From the NCBI GenBank assembly GCA_900546435.1, contig URCQ01000004.1, positions 50,556 to 114,555 on the forward strand: 64,000 bases of DNA, in the 5' to 3' direction. The notes beneath the pieces are model-generated. The model ran no database searches and was not told the DNA's origin. It saw only the letters and a list, made by a program, of their open reading frames with translations. The stretch is from an uncultured Pseudobutyrivibrio sp. (GTDB taxonomy: Bacteria > Bacillota > Clostridia > Lachnospirales > Lachnospiraceae). This document shows positions 36,361 through 44,881 of the stretch, piece after piece. Every line of letters begins with the position of its first letter. Within the stretch, counting starts at the first letter, position 1. A program made the translations under genes and the position numbers.

Positions 36361-37114
36361 CACCGCCTGTCGTCAAGAGTGTCAGTGTATTGGCAATCTT
36401 TTGATACATTTCCTCATTCGTACTGTTGCCACGATACAACTGATGAAACACTTCGCCATCCTTAATAAACAAGACACGACTTGCATGCGATGCCGCTTTG
36501 GTCGAATGGGTTACCATCAAGATCGTCTGCCCTGCCGCATGTAACTCCGAGAACACCTGCAGTAATTCATCGGTTGCCTTCGAATCCAAAGCTCCTGTTG
36601 GCTCATCTGCGAGAAGCAGTTTGGGATCCATCATGAGTGCACGTGTCACTGCCGCACGCTGTTTCTGTCCACCAGACACTTCATATGGAAATTTATCTAA
36701 AACATCCTCTATGCCCAGTCTTTTTGCCAGAGGCTCTGCTTTTGCCTTCATCTCTTCTGGTTTTTTCCCTGCGAGCACCATTGGTAAATAAATGTTATCT
36801 CTCAAAGAAAAGGTATCCAACAAATTAAAATCCTGAAATACAAATCCCAAATGGTCACGACGGAATTTGGAAATTTCTTTTTCCGGTAAATCGGTAACAT
36901 CACATCCATTTAAGAGAACGCTGCCACTTGTTGGTCGGTCGAGCGCCGCCAAAATATTCAAAAGTGTTGTCTTACCACTTCCGGATTCTCCCATAATTGC
37001 CACGTATTCTCCCTGCTCCACAGAAAAAGAAACATCCCATAATGCTTGCACCTGATTTCCGCCAAGACGCGTTTTATATATCTTTTCCAGACAATTTACT
37101 TCTAACATAGCCAT
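36347..37114 (-). CDS. bceA: BceA-type ABC transporter ATPase
   Basis: A 255-residue ATPase of the MacB/LolD-BceA group. Walker A GESGSGKTTLLN (near 43), Q-loop FVFQDFNLLD, signature VSGGQKQRAAVTRAL, Walker B LLLADEPTGALDSK and the H-loop MVTHSTKAASHA are all present. It powers the adjacent BceB permease. AGGAGG 5-6 bases before the ATG at 37114 decides the start between two close methionines. Confidence 0.95.
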   Translation of the reverse strand: MAMLEVNCLEKIYKTRLGGNQVQALWDVSFSVEQGEYVAIMGESGSGKTTLLNILAALDRPTSGSVLLNGCDVTDLPEKEISKFRRDHLGFVFQDFNLLDTFSLRDNIYLPMVLAGKKPEEMKAKAEPLAKRLGIEDVLDKFPYEVSGGQKQRAAVTRALMMDPKLLLADEPTGALDSKATDELLQVFSELHAAGQTILMVTHSTKAASHASRVLFIKDGEVFHQLYRGNSTNEEMYQKIANTLTLLTTGGDENE

Positions 37115-37221
37115 ATTTTCCTCCTGTCTTACACGCATAAACGTTCATCATCTGCGTGTATGCTGCCTTTCTGGTTACAAGCATACTTTAACAAAAGCCC
37201 TATAAGTCAACCATCGAATCG

Positions 37222-37258
37222 TGTGACATATAAGGCTTCTTATGTGACATTTTTGTAA
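37222..37258 (-). promoter_or_regulatory. Putative BceR-type binding site upstream of bceA
   Basis: Minus strand TTACAAAAATGTCA at 37245-37258, an inverted TTACA-N4-TGTCA close to the TNACA-N4-TGTAA site known for BceR-like regulators. TGTGACAT also occurs twice in direct repeat, 21 bp apart (37222-37229 and 37243-37250). The regulator encoded 1 kb upstream is the expected binder. Confidence 0.6.
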
Positions 37259-37269
37259 GATAGCAAAAA

Positions 37270-38250
37270 TTATTCTATTACCCGCTCTTCTCTGCGAAGA
37301 TCCAGCGTAACGGTTGTTCCCTCGCCCACAGTTGATGTCAATGAAATACCATGATGCAGCCGGTCCATTGTCCGTTTACATAAATATAATCCCAGCCCGG
37401 TGGATTTGTGATCTGCTCTGCCATTATACCCCGTATATCCTTTTTCAAAAACGCGTGGCACATCTTCAGGTGCAATCCCAATTCCTGTGTCACGAATAGT
37501 AAGAAGTTCCGGCGTTTCCATGGCAATGGTTACACTTCCATGATTTGTATATTTGAGTGCATTGGAAAGCACCTGCTCTAACACAAAACAAAACCATTTT
37601 TCATCGGTAAGCACATGTGCTGCGACGGTATCATAACAGATTGCAATCTTTTTTTGCACAAAAACAGACGCATATTTACGGATGGTCTTTCGTATCATCT
37701 CATCCAAATCATACGCATCAAAAACAAAGTCCGTTCCCGATTCCTCTAATCTTGTAAAATGAAGAATCATCTCTACATATTCTTCCATACGGAAAAGCTG
37801 CAGTTGCAGTTGTCTACTTTCTGGTGTGTCTTCCTTTTGCAACAGCATATTCATCGCTGCCATCGGCGTCTTCACCTGATGCACCCACGTCGTATAATAC
37901 TCCTGTCTTTCCTTTGCGGCGTTCTGCATTTGTTCTGCCTGTTTACAGTAGCGTTCCGTAAGCTGATCCAGCAAATCAAGATACTCTTTTTCTACCGGAT
38001 CATTCGTTTCAAACAGACACAATTCCCGGCTTCCCATATTCTGCGCAATCTGTTTTCTTTTTTCTTCTTTCTCGCGAAAATGCAGAAAATCATGCACCAT
38101 AAAAAGCAATACCAAAACAGTTGCCAGACTGCTTCCATACAAAACGCTCTCCAGTGCCTGACCATAAAGCATCTGAATCAAGATAGGAACAATGCAAAGA
38201 AGCAGCCATATACAGACATATCCACGGCGATATTGTAAATATCTTTTCAT
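37270..38250 (-). CDS. bceS: BceS-type intramembrane-sensing histidine kinase
   Basis: A 326-residue kinase with two short membrane helices (about 10-50) and almost no extracellular domain, as expected of kinases that sense through a BceAB transporter. The H-box is TTWVHQVKTPMAAMNMLL (phosphoacceptor His near residue 118). The catalytic domain has the N-box LEQVLSNALKYTN and G-boxes IRDTGIGIAPED and STGLGLYLC. AGGAGGT precedes the ATG at 38250, 8 bases after the regulator stop. Confidence 0.93.
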   Translation of the reverse strand: MKRYLQYRRGYVCIWLLLCIVPILIQMLYGQALESVLYGSSLATVLVLLFMVHDFLHFREKEEKRKQIAQNMGSRELCLFETNDPVEKEYLDLLDQLTERYCKQAEQMQNAAKERQEYYTTWVHQVKTPMAAMNMLLQKEDTPESRQLQLQLFRMEEYVEMILHFTRLEESGTDFVFDAYDLDEMIRKTIRKYASVFVQKKIAICYDTVAAHVLTDEKWFCFVLEQVLSNALKYTNHGSVTIAMETPELLTIRDTGIGIAPEDVPRVFEKGYTGYNGRADHKSTGLGLYLCKRTMDRLHHGISLTSTVGEGTTVTLDLRREERVIE

Positions 38251-38258
38251 ATGACCTC

Positions 38259-38936
38259 CTATTCCAATGGCAAAAGATAGCCGGCGCCAACCTTTGTCAC
38301 AATATAGTCATGAAGGCCAATGCCGTCTAATTTTTTACGCAGGCGATTCACATTGACGGTCAGCGTGTTTTCCTCTACATAATCATCCATCTGCCACAGA
38401 CGCATCATAAGCGTATCACGACTGACGATTTCACCTTTGTGCTCCATCAATGTCTGCAAAATGCGAAATTCATTCTTTGTCAGTTCGATTTTCTGACCAT
38501 CATAGGTAATGGTAGAATCCATCAATCCCAGCATCAGACCCCGATGCTCCAACATAGGAAGCTGGTTTCCCATGTCATATGTCCGCCGAAGCATTGCAGT
38601 GATTTTTGCCATCATCACATCCAGATCGATGGGCTTTGCCAGGAAATCATCTCCCCCCATATTCATTGCCATAACAATATTCATATTATCAGAAGCTGAC
38701 GATAAGAATACGACCGGCACTTGCGAAACCTGGCGGATCTGCGTACACCAGTGATATCCATTAAAAAAAGGAAGCATGATATCCATCAAGACAAGATGTG
38801 GGTCGTACGCCGTAAATTCTGTCATAACATTTTGAAAATGCTCTACAATCCTGGCTTCATTGCCCCAGGACTCTATCTTTTCTTTCATGGCGTTTGCCAT
38901 TGTTGGATCATCTTCCACAATAAATATACGATACAT
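38259..38936 (-). CDS. bceR: BceR-type OmpR-family response regulator
   Basis: A 225-residue regulator: a receiver domain (1-115) with acidic pocket IVEDD, phosphoacceptor in LVLMDIMLPFFNGY and the conserved Lys in LAKPIDL. A winged-helix DNA-binding domain (130-225) with RLRKKLDG follows. It is first in the order regulator, kinase, ATPase, permease. A hairpin-rich 138-bp region precedes it. Likely targets are the bceAB promoter and itself. Confidence 0.93.
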   Translation of the reverse strand: MYRIFIVEDDPTMANAMKEKIESWGNEARIVEHFQNVMTEFTAYDPHLVLMDIMLPFFNGYHWCTQIRQVSQVPVVFLSSASDNMNIVMAMNMGGDDFLAKPIDLDVMMAKITAMLRRTYDMGNQLPMLEHRGLMLGLMDSTITYDGQKIELTKNEFRILQTLMEHKGEIVSRDTLMMRLWQMDDYVEENTLTVNVNRLRKKLDGIGLHDYIVTKVGAGYLLPLE

Positions 38937-39075
38937 TGCCGTCCTCTTTCTCTCTGATTTTAACCCATTATTAGGCGTTAGCGAAACGCCTCAATCCTTG
39001 CAGACCAGCTTCCAAATTTTTTATTTAAATGCAAACCAGCTTCTATTAACTCTTTTGACTTAAATCTGCAATAAT

Positions 39076-39393
39076 CTACAAGCCTCTTATGATACCCAAG
39101 TAATCCTGTCTTTGGTCTACAACTGCATATACAATAACCTGTTTCTTATTGTCATCGACCTTATAAAACACAATATCTTTTTCCAAAATAAGAACCATGT
39201 ATCCTTGACGCTTTAGCACGTTGTACTTCGGTTCTACACCAATATATGGATCGTCCCCAAGATTCATGATAGACTCTTCAAGATAATCCAGCTTTTCCAA
39301 AGCCACATCCGTTCCTGAATTTTCCGCAATATAAAGAACAATTCTTCGAATCAGGGAATCTGCTGTGTCTGTTCTTATAACTTTGTACTTCAA
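39076..39393 (-). CDS. RelE/ParE-family toxin
   Basis: A 105-residue protein with the ParE/RelE fold pattern: an N-terminal strand YKVIRTDTADSLI, a helical hairpin (DYLEESIMNLG) and C-terminal strands MVLILEKDIVFYKVDD and VIVYAVVDQRQDY. The ending Arg-Gln-Asp-Tyr resembles ribosome-dependent RelE-type RNases more than gyrase poisons, but this is not decisive. It overlaps the antitoxin stop by four bases (ATGA), the usual coupling. Confidence 0.85.
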   Translation of the reverse strand: MKYKVIRTDTADSLIRRIVLYIAENSGTDVALEKLDYLEESIMNLGDDPYIGVEPKYNVLKRQGYMVLILEKDIVFYKVDDNKKQVIVYAVVDQRQDYLGIIRGL

Positions 39394-39674
39394 GCCTCTC
39401 CCTCCTCAAGAATACTTCTTAAGTCGTCAAACGTATCCTTTATCGGTGCTATTCTTCCGTACTTAACATCTTCATCTGCTTCTGCAAGAATCTCTAAAAG
39501 TTCAATTCTTGCCTTCATTCTTTTGTACCCTTCGTATGAGAGCGAAACCGTATCCCCTCTTCCATTTACCGTAATAATAACTGCTTCATTATCCTCACGA
39601 CACTGTTTGGAAATTTCATTATAATGATTTCTCAAATCCGCAGACGGCCTAATCACTTCTTGCTGTATAAACAT
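39390..39674 (-). CDS. Phd/YefM-family antitoxin
   Basis: A 94-residue antitoxin. The N-terminal DNA-binding part (RPSADLRNHYNEISKQC, then EAVIITVNGRGDTVSLSYEGY) matches Phd/YefM. The acidic C-terminal tail would wrap the toxin. GGAGGTGA before the ATG at 39674 is a strong ribosome site, fitting higher antitoxin output. Autoregulation is supported by the operator directly upstream. Confidence 0.9.
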   Translation of the reverse strand: MFIQQEVIRPSADLRNHYNEISKQCREDNEAVIITVNGRGDTVSLSYEGYKRMKARIELLEILAEADEDVKYGRIAPIKDTFDDLRSILEEGEA

Positions 39675-39691
39675 AATTATCACCTCCGTTT

Positions 39692-39731
39692 TGCATAGAC
39701 ATATTATATCATCGTTTGTCTATGCAGACAA
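39692..39731 (-). promoter_or_regulatory. Promoter and palindromic operator of the toxin-antitoxin pair
   Basis: TGCATAGACA (39692-39701) and TGTCTATGCA (39717-39726) form a perfect 10-bp inverted repeat around a minus-strand promoter: TTGTCT (39726-39731), 17 bp, TATAAT (39703-39708). Binding of the antitoxin complex would cover the -10 box. Confidence 0.88.
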
Positions 39732-39809
39732 TGTCTTGGTTGTAAAGTGATCAGCTTTTTCTGGAATCCTCTATGCTTCTTATGCAATTTTTAACAAGAT
39801 AGCCGTAGT

Positions 39810-40260
39810 GGGTATGGAACGTGGAAATGCTCGTGCGATACCCAGACATGCATGGCACAGTGGGTATGAGATGCTGAAATGCTAGTGCAATACCCAGACA
39901 TGCATGGCACAGTGGGTATAGAACGCTGAAATGCTAGCGCAATACCCAGACATGCATGACAGCATGGGTATGAGATACTGAAATGCTAGCGCAATACCCA
40001 GATATCTTTGGTGACGTGGGTATCGGACGCAAAATACTAGTGCGATACCCAGTCAGCTATGGTACAGTGGGTATGAGACGCTGAAATGCTAGCGCAATAC
40101 CCAGACATGCATGGCACAGTGGGTATGGAACGCGGAATGCTAGCGCAATACCCAGTCAACTTTGGCAACATGGGTATGGAACGCTGAAATGCTAGTGCGA
40201 TACCCAGTCATACATGGCGGCATGGGTATGGCACAAGATATTTGCATGCTTAATACCCAG
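39810..40260 (+). repeat. Tandem array 2: nine units of 51-52 bp with GGGTAT...ATACCC core
   Basis: Units start at 39810, 39862, 39914, 39966, 40018, 40069, 40121, 40172 and 40224. The typical unit is GGGTATGGAACGCTGAAA, TGCTAGTGCGATACCCAGA, then CATGCATGGCACAGT. The core is the same as in array 1 but on the opposite strand. In several units CGC ... GCG, or in the second unit TGC ... GCA, could extend the GGGTAT/ATACCC stem. Mixed 51 and 52 lengths break any reading frame, so it is not coding. The stretch from 39727 to 40310 holds no gene. Confidence 0.92.
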
Positions 40261-40310
40261 AAACGTAAGTCAACACGGATATTGTGAAGAGGAAATTTTG
40301 TTAAACATCA

Positions 40311-40343
40311 AAAATCCCCACAGAGAAAATCTCTGCGGGGATG
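40311..40343 (-). terminator. Terminator of kdgK
   Basis: Minus strand ATCCCCGCAGAG ... CTCTGTGGGGAT followed by TTTTTG, a near-perfect 12-bp stem, about 90 bases after the kdgK stop. Confidence 0.9.
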
Positions 40344-40432
40344 ACATAGTATTTATGTTGTAATTTAAAATTCTTAGCCTCGCACTAAATTCAAACTTCG
40401 CTTACGCTCGTTCTCATTAAGTTGCTTTCGGC

Positions 40433-41530
40433 CTATCTCTGCACGCGGGCTCCGGCACCACCCATGATTGCTTCTACTTCCTTCTTGCTAGCCATAGTGG
40501 TATCACCAGGTGTTGTCATAGCAAGTGCACCATGTGCTGCACCATAGTTAACAGCCAACTCTGCATCGCCTGTTGTCATAAGACCATAAATCAATCCAGA
40601 TGCGAAAGAATCTCCGCCACCTACACGGTCCATGATTTCAAGTCCCTTGTAATCCTTAGCCTTATGGATTTCACCATCTGCCCAGCAGATTGCACTCCAG
40701 TCATTTACAGTTGCAGTCTTAACTTCACGAAGTGTTGTAGCAACAGCCTTGAAGTTAGGATATGTCTTAGCTGCTTCGTTGATCATCTTCTTGTATCCGT
40801 CAAGGTTGAGTTCCTTTAAGTTCTCATCGTTTCCTTCGATTTCAAATCCAAGACATGCTGTGAAGTCTTCTTCGTTACCGATCATAACGTCAACGTATTT
40901 TGCGATTTCCTTGTTCACTTCCTGAGCCTTAGCCTGTCCGCCAATAGCACTCCACATAGATGGACGGTAGTTCAAATCGTAAGATACGATGGTACCATAC
41001 TTCTTAGCAGCCTTAATTGCAGCGATAACAGTCTCGCATGACTGCTCTGAAAGTGCTGCGTAGATACCGCCTGTATGCAACCAACGAGCTCCAAGCTCGC
41101 CAAAGATGTAATCAAAATCAAAATCTTCCGGTGTAGCCTTTGCAATTGCTGTGTTTGCACGGTCAGAGCATCCTACTGCACCACGGATACCAAATCCACG
41201 CTCTGTAAAGTTGATACCATTACGGCAAATTCTACCAATACCGTCTGTATCCATCCACTTAATTAAAGATGTATCAACACCACCCTGAAGGATGAAGTCT
41301 TCCATTAACATACCAACTTCGTTGTTTGCAAATGCTGTAATCACACCTGTGTTCATTCCAAAGCATCTACGTAAACCGCGGACTACATTGTACTCTCCGC
41401 CGCCTTCCCATGCACGGAACTGTCTTGCTGTACGAATTCTGCCTTCGCCTGGATCCAGACGTAACATTACTTCTCCCAAAGAAACTGCATCAAACTTACA
41501 CTCATTTGCTGGTCTTAAATTTAAATCCAT
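40433..41530 (-). CDS. kdgK: PfkB-family sugar kinase, likely 2-dehydro-3-deoxygluconate kinase
   Basis: A 365-residue ribokinase-fold kinase. The N-terminal substrate segment (SLGEVMLRLDPGEGRIRTARQF) and EGGGEYNVVRGLRR resemble KDG kinases. The ATP/catalytic motif is DRVGGGDSFASGLIYGL near residue 295, with the catalytic Asp in GGD. It would phosphorylate KDG from pectin or uronate breakdown before aldolase cleavage. The matching aldolase gene (kdgA) is not next to it, so the exact sugar is a family-level inference. AAAGGAG precedes the ATG at 41530. Confidence 0.85.
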   Translation of the reverse strand: MDLNLRPANECKFDAVSLGEVMLRLDPGEGRIRTARQFRAWEGGGEYNVVRGLRRCFGMNTGVITAFANNEVGMLMEDFILQGGVDTSLIKWMDTDGIGRICRNGINFTERGFGIRGAVGCSDRANTAIAKATPEDFDFDYIFGELGARWLHTGGIYAALSEQSCETVIAAIKAAKKYGTIVSYDLNYRPSMWSAIGGQAKAQEVNKEIAKYVDVMIGNEEDFTACLGFEIEGNDENLKELNLDGYKKMINEAAKTYPNFKAVATTLREVKTATVNDWSAICWADGEIHKAKDYKGLEIMDRVGGGDSFASGLIYGLMTTGDAELAVNYGAAHGALAMTTPGDTTMASKKEVEAIMGGAGARVQR

Positions 41531-41806
41531 TTTTCTTCTCCTTTTATTTCATCATTACGATGTCTGCCTAGCATTTGCTTTGCGTAGACATCTTATTCTA
41601 CAAACTTTACAAGATGGAGTATAACACGAATTTTGAACCTTGTTTTACTTTTCCCCTAACACCACAACTTGTGCAATGTTTTCCACAAAATTTGCAATCC
41701 GCACCTCGCCAAATCGCCTGCGCAGAGGGCGCCGCCTTACGGGGTGGAGGCTTTCGCAGAACCGGTGTTTCCCAGAAAAGCAGATTTACGTTATCTATAA
41801 AAACAG

Positions 41807-42078
41807 TCTTTGCAAAGTTCTACAACTTCGCAGGATGATGTTCGCCTACTACAGATATGCATGCAGAATGCATTAGAGTTTCTTAGGGCTTGCCGATACA
41901 CTGTCAACGCGGGTACATGGACGCACCCGCGAGACGCAACCGAACAAGGACGTTCGTTTGCGTCGGTTGACATAAGTATATATGACAACAAGCAAGTCCT
42001 TAGAAACTCTTATAAAGGATGCCCTGCATATCTGTAGTAGGCGGACACATCCGCGAAGCAGTAGAAGCTGTGCAAAGA
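41807..42078. repeat. 270-bp imperfect palindrome with a branched tip
   Basis: A long inverted repeat fills most of the 41531-42143 gap. Outer arms: TCTTTGCA (41807) against TGCAAAGA (42078). Middle: GCCTACTACAGATATGCA (41844-41861) against its exact reverse complement (42025-42042). Inner: AGAGTTTCTTAGGGCTTG (41875-41892) against CAAGTCCTTAGAAACTCT (41993-42010). At the tip, TGTCAAC/GTTGACA (41902/41966) encloses two hairpins: GCGGGT/ACCCGC and GACGCAA-CGAAC/GTTCG-TTGCGTC. A three-way junction would form in RNA or cruciform DNA. No encoded protein is supported. It may be a structured RNA or a palindromic mobile repeat. Confidence 0.8.
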
Positions 42079-42083
42079 TTTGC

Positions 42084-42117
42084 GAAAAAAAGAGCTGCCC
42101 AAGTTGGACAGCTCTTT
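42084..42117 (-). terminator. Terminator of oppA
   Basis: Minus strand AAAGAGCTG ... CAGCTCTTT (loop TCCAACTTGGG) followed by TTTTT. It lies 27 bases after the oppA stop. Confidence 0.9.
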
Positions 42118-42143
42118 GAAAAATTTTATAAATTTCCTGCGGA

Positions 42144-43781
42144 TTACTCAGTAATGTCAGCATACATGAAGTACCAGTATCCGTTAGATGCATGCCATGC
42201 ACCTGTAACCTTGTCGCTCATGAGATAGAAATCATTGTAGTATGCAACTGGGATACATGCAGCATCATCCATAAGCATATCTTCTGCTTCATGAAGTGCT
42301 GCAGAACGCTCTGCTGCGTCTGTAGTTGTTCTAGACTTCTCGATTACTGCATCGAATTCAGGGTTGCTGTATTTACCATCGTTGTTACCATTGTCTGTTG
42401 TGAACAGTTCAAGGATGTTAGATGGATCAGAGTAGTCACCTACCCAACCATTACGAGATGACATGTAATCACCATTACGACGCATTGGTGTGAAGGAAGC
42501 CCATTCTACGATTTCTACATCAACATCAATACCAAGTTCGCCCCAAGCCTTCTGTAAGTACTCAGCAACTACCTTATGATATCCTGAATCATTTGTAGAA
42601 TATGTGATCTTTGGAATTCCCTTTCCATCAGCATATCCAGCTTCTTTCAAGAGATCCTTTGCCTTCTGAAGGTTTGCATCATAATCTGTTGTGCTGATAT
42701 ATTCCTTACCGCCATTAGCGTTCTCAGAGAAATCAGAACCATCTGTATCTTTCCATCCTGGTCCTACAAGATTACCAGCTGGAGAATATGTTCCCTGCAT
42801 CAAAGTGTTAGCAACATAGTCACGATCGATAGCAAGTGAAAGTGCCTGACGAACCTGCTTGTTGTTAAATGGCTCTTTCTGAAGGTTCAAGCTTAAGTAG
42901 TATGTTCCGATGATTGGCTCTACATGGAACTCATCATTGTCCTTAAGTGAAGGAATCTCTTCTGTAGGAACATCCTTGATCATCTGACATTCACCTGTCT
43001 GGTATGCGCTGTATGCAGCGTTTGCATCTTCGATCAGGTTGAACTTGATTCCGTCTAACTTAATAGAATCAGCATCCCAGTAATTGGTATTCTTCTTCAT
43101 TAATACATAAGATCCTGGAACCCATTCAGCTACGTAGAAAGGTCCGTTAGAAATATATGTATCTGCCTCTGTTGCCCAAGCATCACCATTTGCTTCGATT
43201 GTTGCCTTCTGAACTGGGTTCAATGTAGCAAATGCTGCAATAGATTCGAAGTATGGGCATGGATTTGCAAGATGTACAACAAATGTCTTGTCATCCTTTG
43301 CTTCAACACCAAGCTTTTCGATGTCTCCAGCTGCTGCCTCATCAAATCCTTCAACCATTCCAAGAACAGTTGATGCATATGGAGCTGCTACATTAGGATC
43401 GCAGACACGCTGCCAGCTGTAAACGAAATCTTCTGCTGTCAAATCAGAACCATCTGACCACTTAAGACCATCTCTTAAATGGAATGTGTAGGTAAGTCCG
43501 TCATCAGATACTTCCCACTTTTCAGCCTGTCCAGCTTCTGGATCGCCATTCTCATCGAGTTTCAAAAGACCCTCGAATGCGTGTAAGATCATCTCACCAC
43601 CGTCGATTGCGGAGTTAAGTGCTGGATCAACTGTTTCTGGATCTGGACCAGTCTGAACAGATAAAATCTTTTCATCTGATGAAGCACTAGACTTCTTACC
43701 ATCTCCTGAAGATGATCCACATGCTACAAGACCTACTGTCATTGCAGCAACGAGTAATAAGGAAATCACTCTCTTTTTCAT
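42144..43781 (-). CDS. oppA: Oligopeptide ABC transporter substrate-binding lipoprotein
   Basis: A 545-residue family 5 solute-binding protein. The signal peptide MKKRVISLLLVAAMTVGLVAC ends in a lipobox Cys at residue 21. A Ser/Gly/Lys linker follows, then the SBP_bac_5 fold with the signature YTFHLRDGLKWSDGSDLTAEDFVYSWQR. It is lipid-anchored outside the cell and delivers peptides to OppBCDF. It is last in the operon, after a 110-bp gap with two hairpins, which may keep its mRNA level higher than the membrane parts. AAGGAGG precedes the ATG at 43781. Confidence 0.96.
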   Translation of the reverse strand: MKKRVISLLLVAAMTVGLVACGSSSGDGKKSSASSDEKILSVQTGPDPETVDPALNSAIDGGEMILHAFEGLLKLDENGDPEAGQAEKWEVSDDGLTYTFHLRDGLKWSDGSDLTAEDFVYSWQRVCDPNVAAPYASTVLGMVEGFDEAAAGDIEKLGVEAKDDKTFVVHLANPCPYFESIAAFATLNPVQKATIEANGDAWATEADTYISNGPFYVAEWVPGSYVLMKKNTNYWDADSIKLDGIKFNLIEDANAAYSAYQTGECQMIKDVPTEEIPSLKDNDEFHVEPIIGTYYLSLNLQKEPFNNKQVRQALSLAIDRDYVANTLMQGTYSPAGNLVGPGWKDTDGSDFSENANGGKEYISTTDYDANLQKAKDLLKEAGYADGKGIPKITYSTNDSGYHKVVAEYLQKAWGELGIDVDVEIVEWASFTPMRRNGDYMSSRNGWVGDYSDPSNILELFTTDNGNNDGKYSNPEFDAVIEKSRTTTDAAERSAALHEAEDMLMDDAACIPVAYYNDFYLMSDKVTGAWHASNGYWYFMYADITE

Positions 43782-43838
43782 ATTTTTTCCTCCTTAAATA
43801 TGGGCAGTTTCTTTTGTACTGCCAGATTTATATAAACA

Positions 43839-43861
43839 CTGCGAGGGGAAAAACCTCGCAG
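43839..43861 (-). terminator. Hairpin between oppF and oppA
   Basis: CTGCGAGG ... CCTCGCAG, an 8-bp GC-rich stem on the minus strand, followed by TGTTTAT rather than a clean U-run. It probably gives partial termination or mRNA stability. A smaller GGCAGT/ACTGCC hairpin follows closer to oppA. Confidence 0.55.
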
Positions 43862-43891
43862 GGTTTACCATAATGTAAGCGTCGCTTTCCA

Positions 43892-44881
43892 CTATTGTAC
43901 AGCATCCAGATTGTGGCATGCTGCATAATGTCCCGGAGCAATCTCCTTGAATTCAGGAACTTCCTGTGCACACTGTTCAGTGGCATATGGGCATCTGGTA
44001 CGGAAACGACATCCGGAAGGTGGATTTAAAGGACTTGGTACATCCCCTTCCAAAACAATACGTTTACTCTGTCTTGCAATCTTTGGATCTGCAATTGGAA
44101 TTGCAGAAATCAGGCTCTTTGTATATGGATGAACCGGATGTGTTGTCAATTCATAACTGTCAGCCAGCTCGACCATTCTTCCTAAATACATAACACCGAT
44201 TCGATCTGAAATATGCTTTACTACAGATAGATCATGTGCGATGAAGAGATATGTCAGACCCATCTCTTTCTGCAAATCTTCAAACATGTTGATAACCTGC
44301 GCCTGAATAGAAACATCCAATGCGGAAATAGGTTCATCACAGACAATAAATTCTGGATTTACTGCAAGCGCTCTTGCAATACCAACACGCTGTCTCTGTC
44401 CACCGGAAAATTCATGTGGATAACGGTTCGCATGTTCAGAGTTTAATCCAACTTTACGAAGCATGTCAATAATTAATTCATATCTTTCCTGTTTGTTTGC
44501 TGCAAGATTATGTGTATCGATTGCTTCACCAACAATATCTCCTACCGTCATACGTGGGTCCAGACTGGCGTATGGATCCTGGAATACAATCTGCATTTTC
44601 TTACGATATGGGAGCATCTGCGCCCACTGATTCTTTTCTACATCAAATACTACGTCTCCGTCATATGTAAAACGTCCGCCTGTTGGCTGATACAAACGCA
44701 ACAGTGCACGACCTGTGGTAGTCTTACCACATCCAGACTCACCTACAAGACCAAGTGTCTCGCCACGATTGATGCTAAAAGAAACATCATCTACCGCCTG
44801 AATGTACTTTTTATTCTTACCATGGCCTCCTGCTGGAAAGTACTGACGCAAATGTTCTACTTCGATAAATTTATCACTCAT
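43892..44881 (-). CDS. oppF: Oligopeptide ABC transporter ATPase OppF
   Basis: A 329-residue ATPase. Walker A GESGCGKTTTGRALL (near residue 53), signature EFSGGQRQRVGIARAL, Walker B FIVCDEPISALDVS and the C-terminal Opp/Dpp extension with CRFRTRCPYA are present. The Cys-rich end of this family can bind a 4Fe-4S cluster. GGGAG lies before the ATG at 44881. The gene overlaps oppD by 8 bases, which excludes the longer open frame starting at 44947. Confidence 0.96.
   Translation of the reverse strand: MSDKFIEVEHLRQYFPAGGHGKNKKYIQAVDDVSFSINRGETLGLVGESGCGKTTTGRALLRLYQPTGGRFTYDGDVVFDVEKNQWAQMLPYRKKMQIVFQDPYASLDPRMTVGDIVGEAIDTHNLAANKQERYELIIDMLRKVGLNSEHANRYPHEFSGGQRQRVGIARALAVNPEFIVCDEPISALDVSIQAQVINMFEDLQKEMGLTYLFIAHDLSVVKHISDRIGVMYLGRMVELADSYELTTHPVHPYTKSLISAIPIADPKIARQSKRIVLEGDVPSPLNPPSGCRFRTRCPYATEQCAQEVPEFKEIAPGHYAACHNLDAVQ

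Noticed and set aside
39810..40260. CRISPR array
   Set aside because: The parts between the conserved cores resemble each other, there are no unique spacers, and no cas genes occur in the window.
41531..42143. Small proteins in the kdgK-oppA gap
   Set aside because: The open frames follow the arms of the palindrome, have no ribosome sites and show no protein-like composition.
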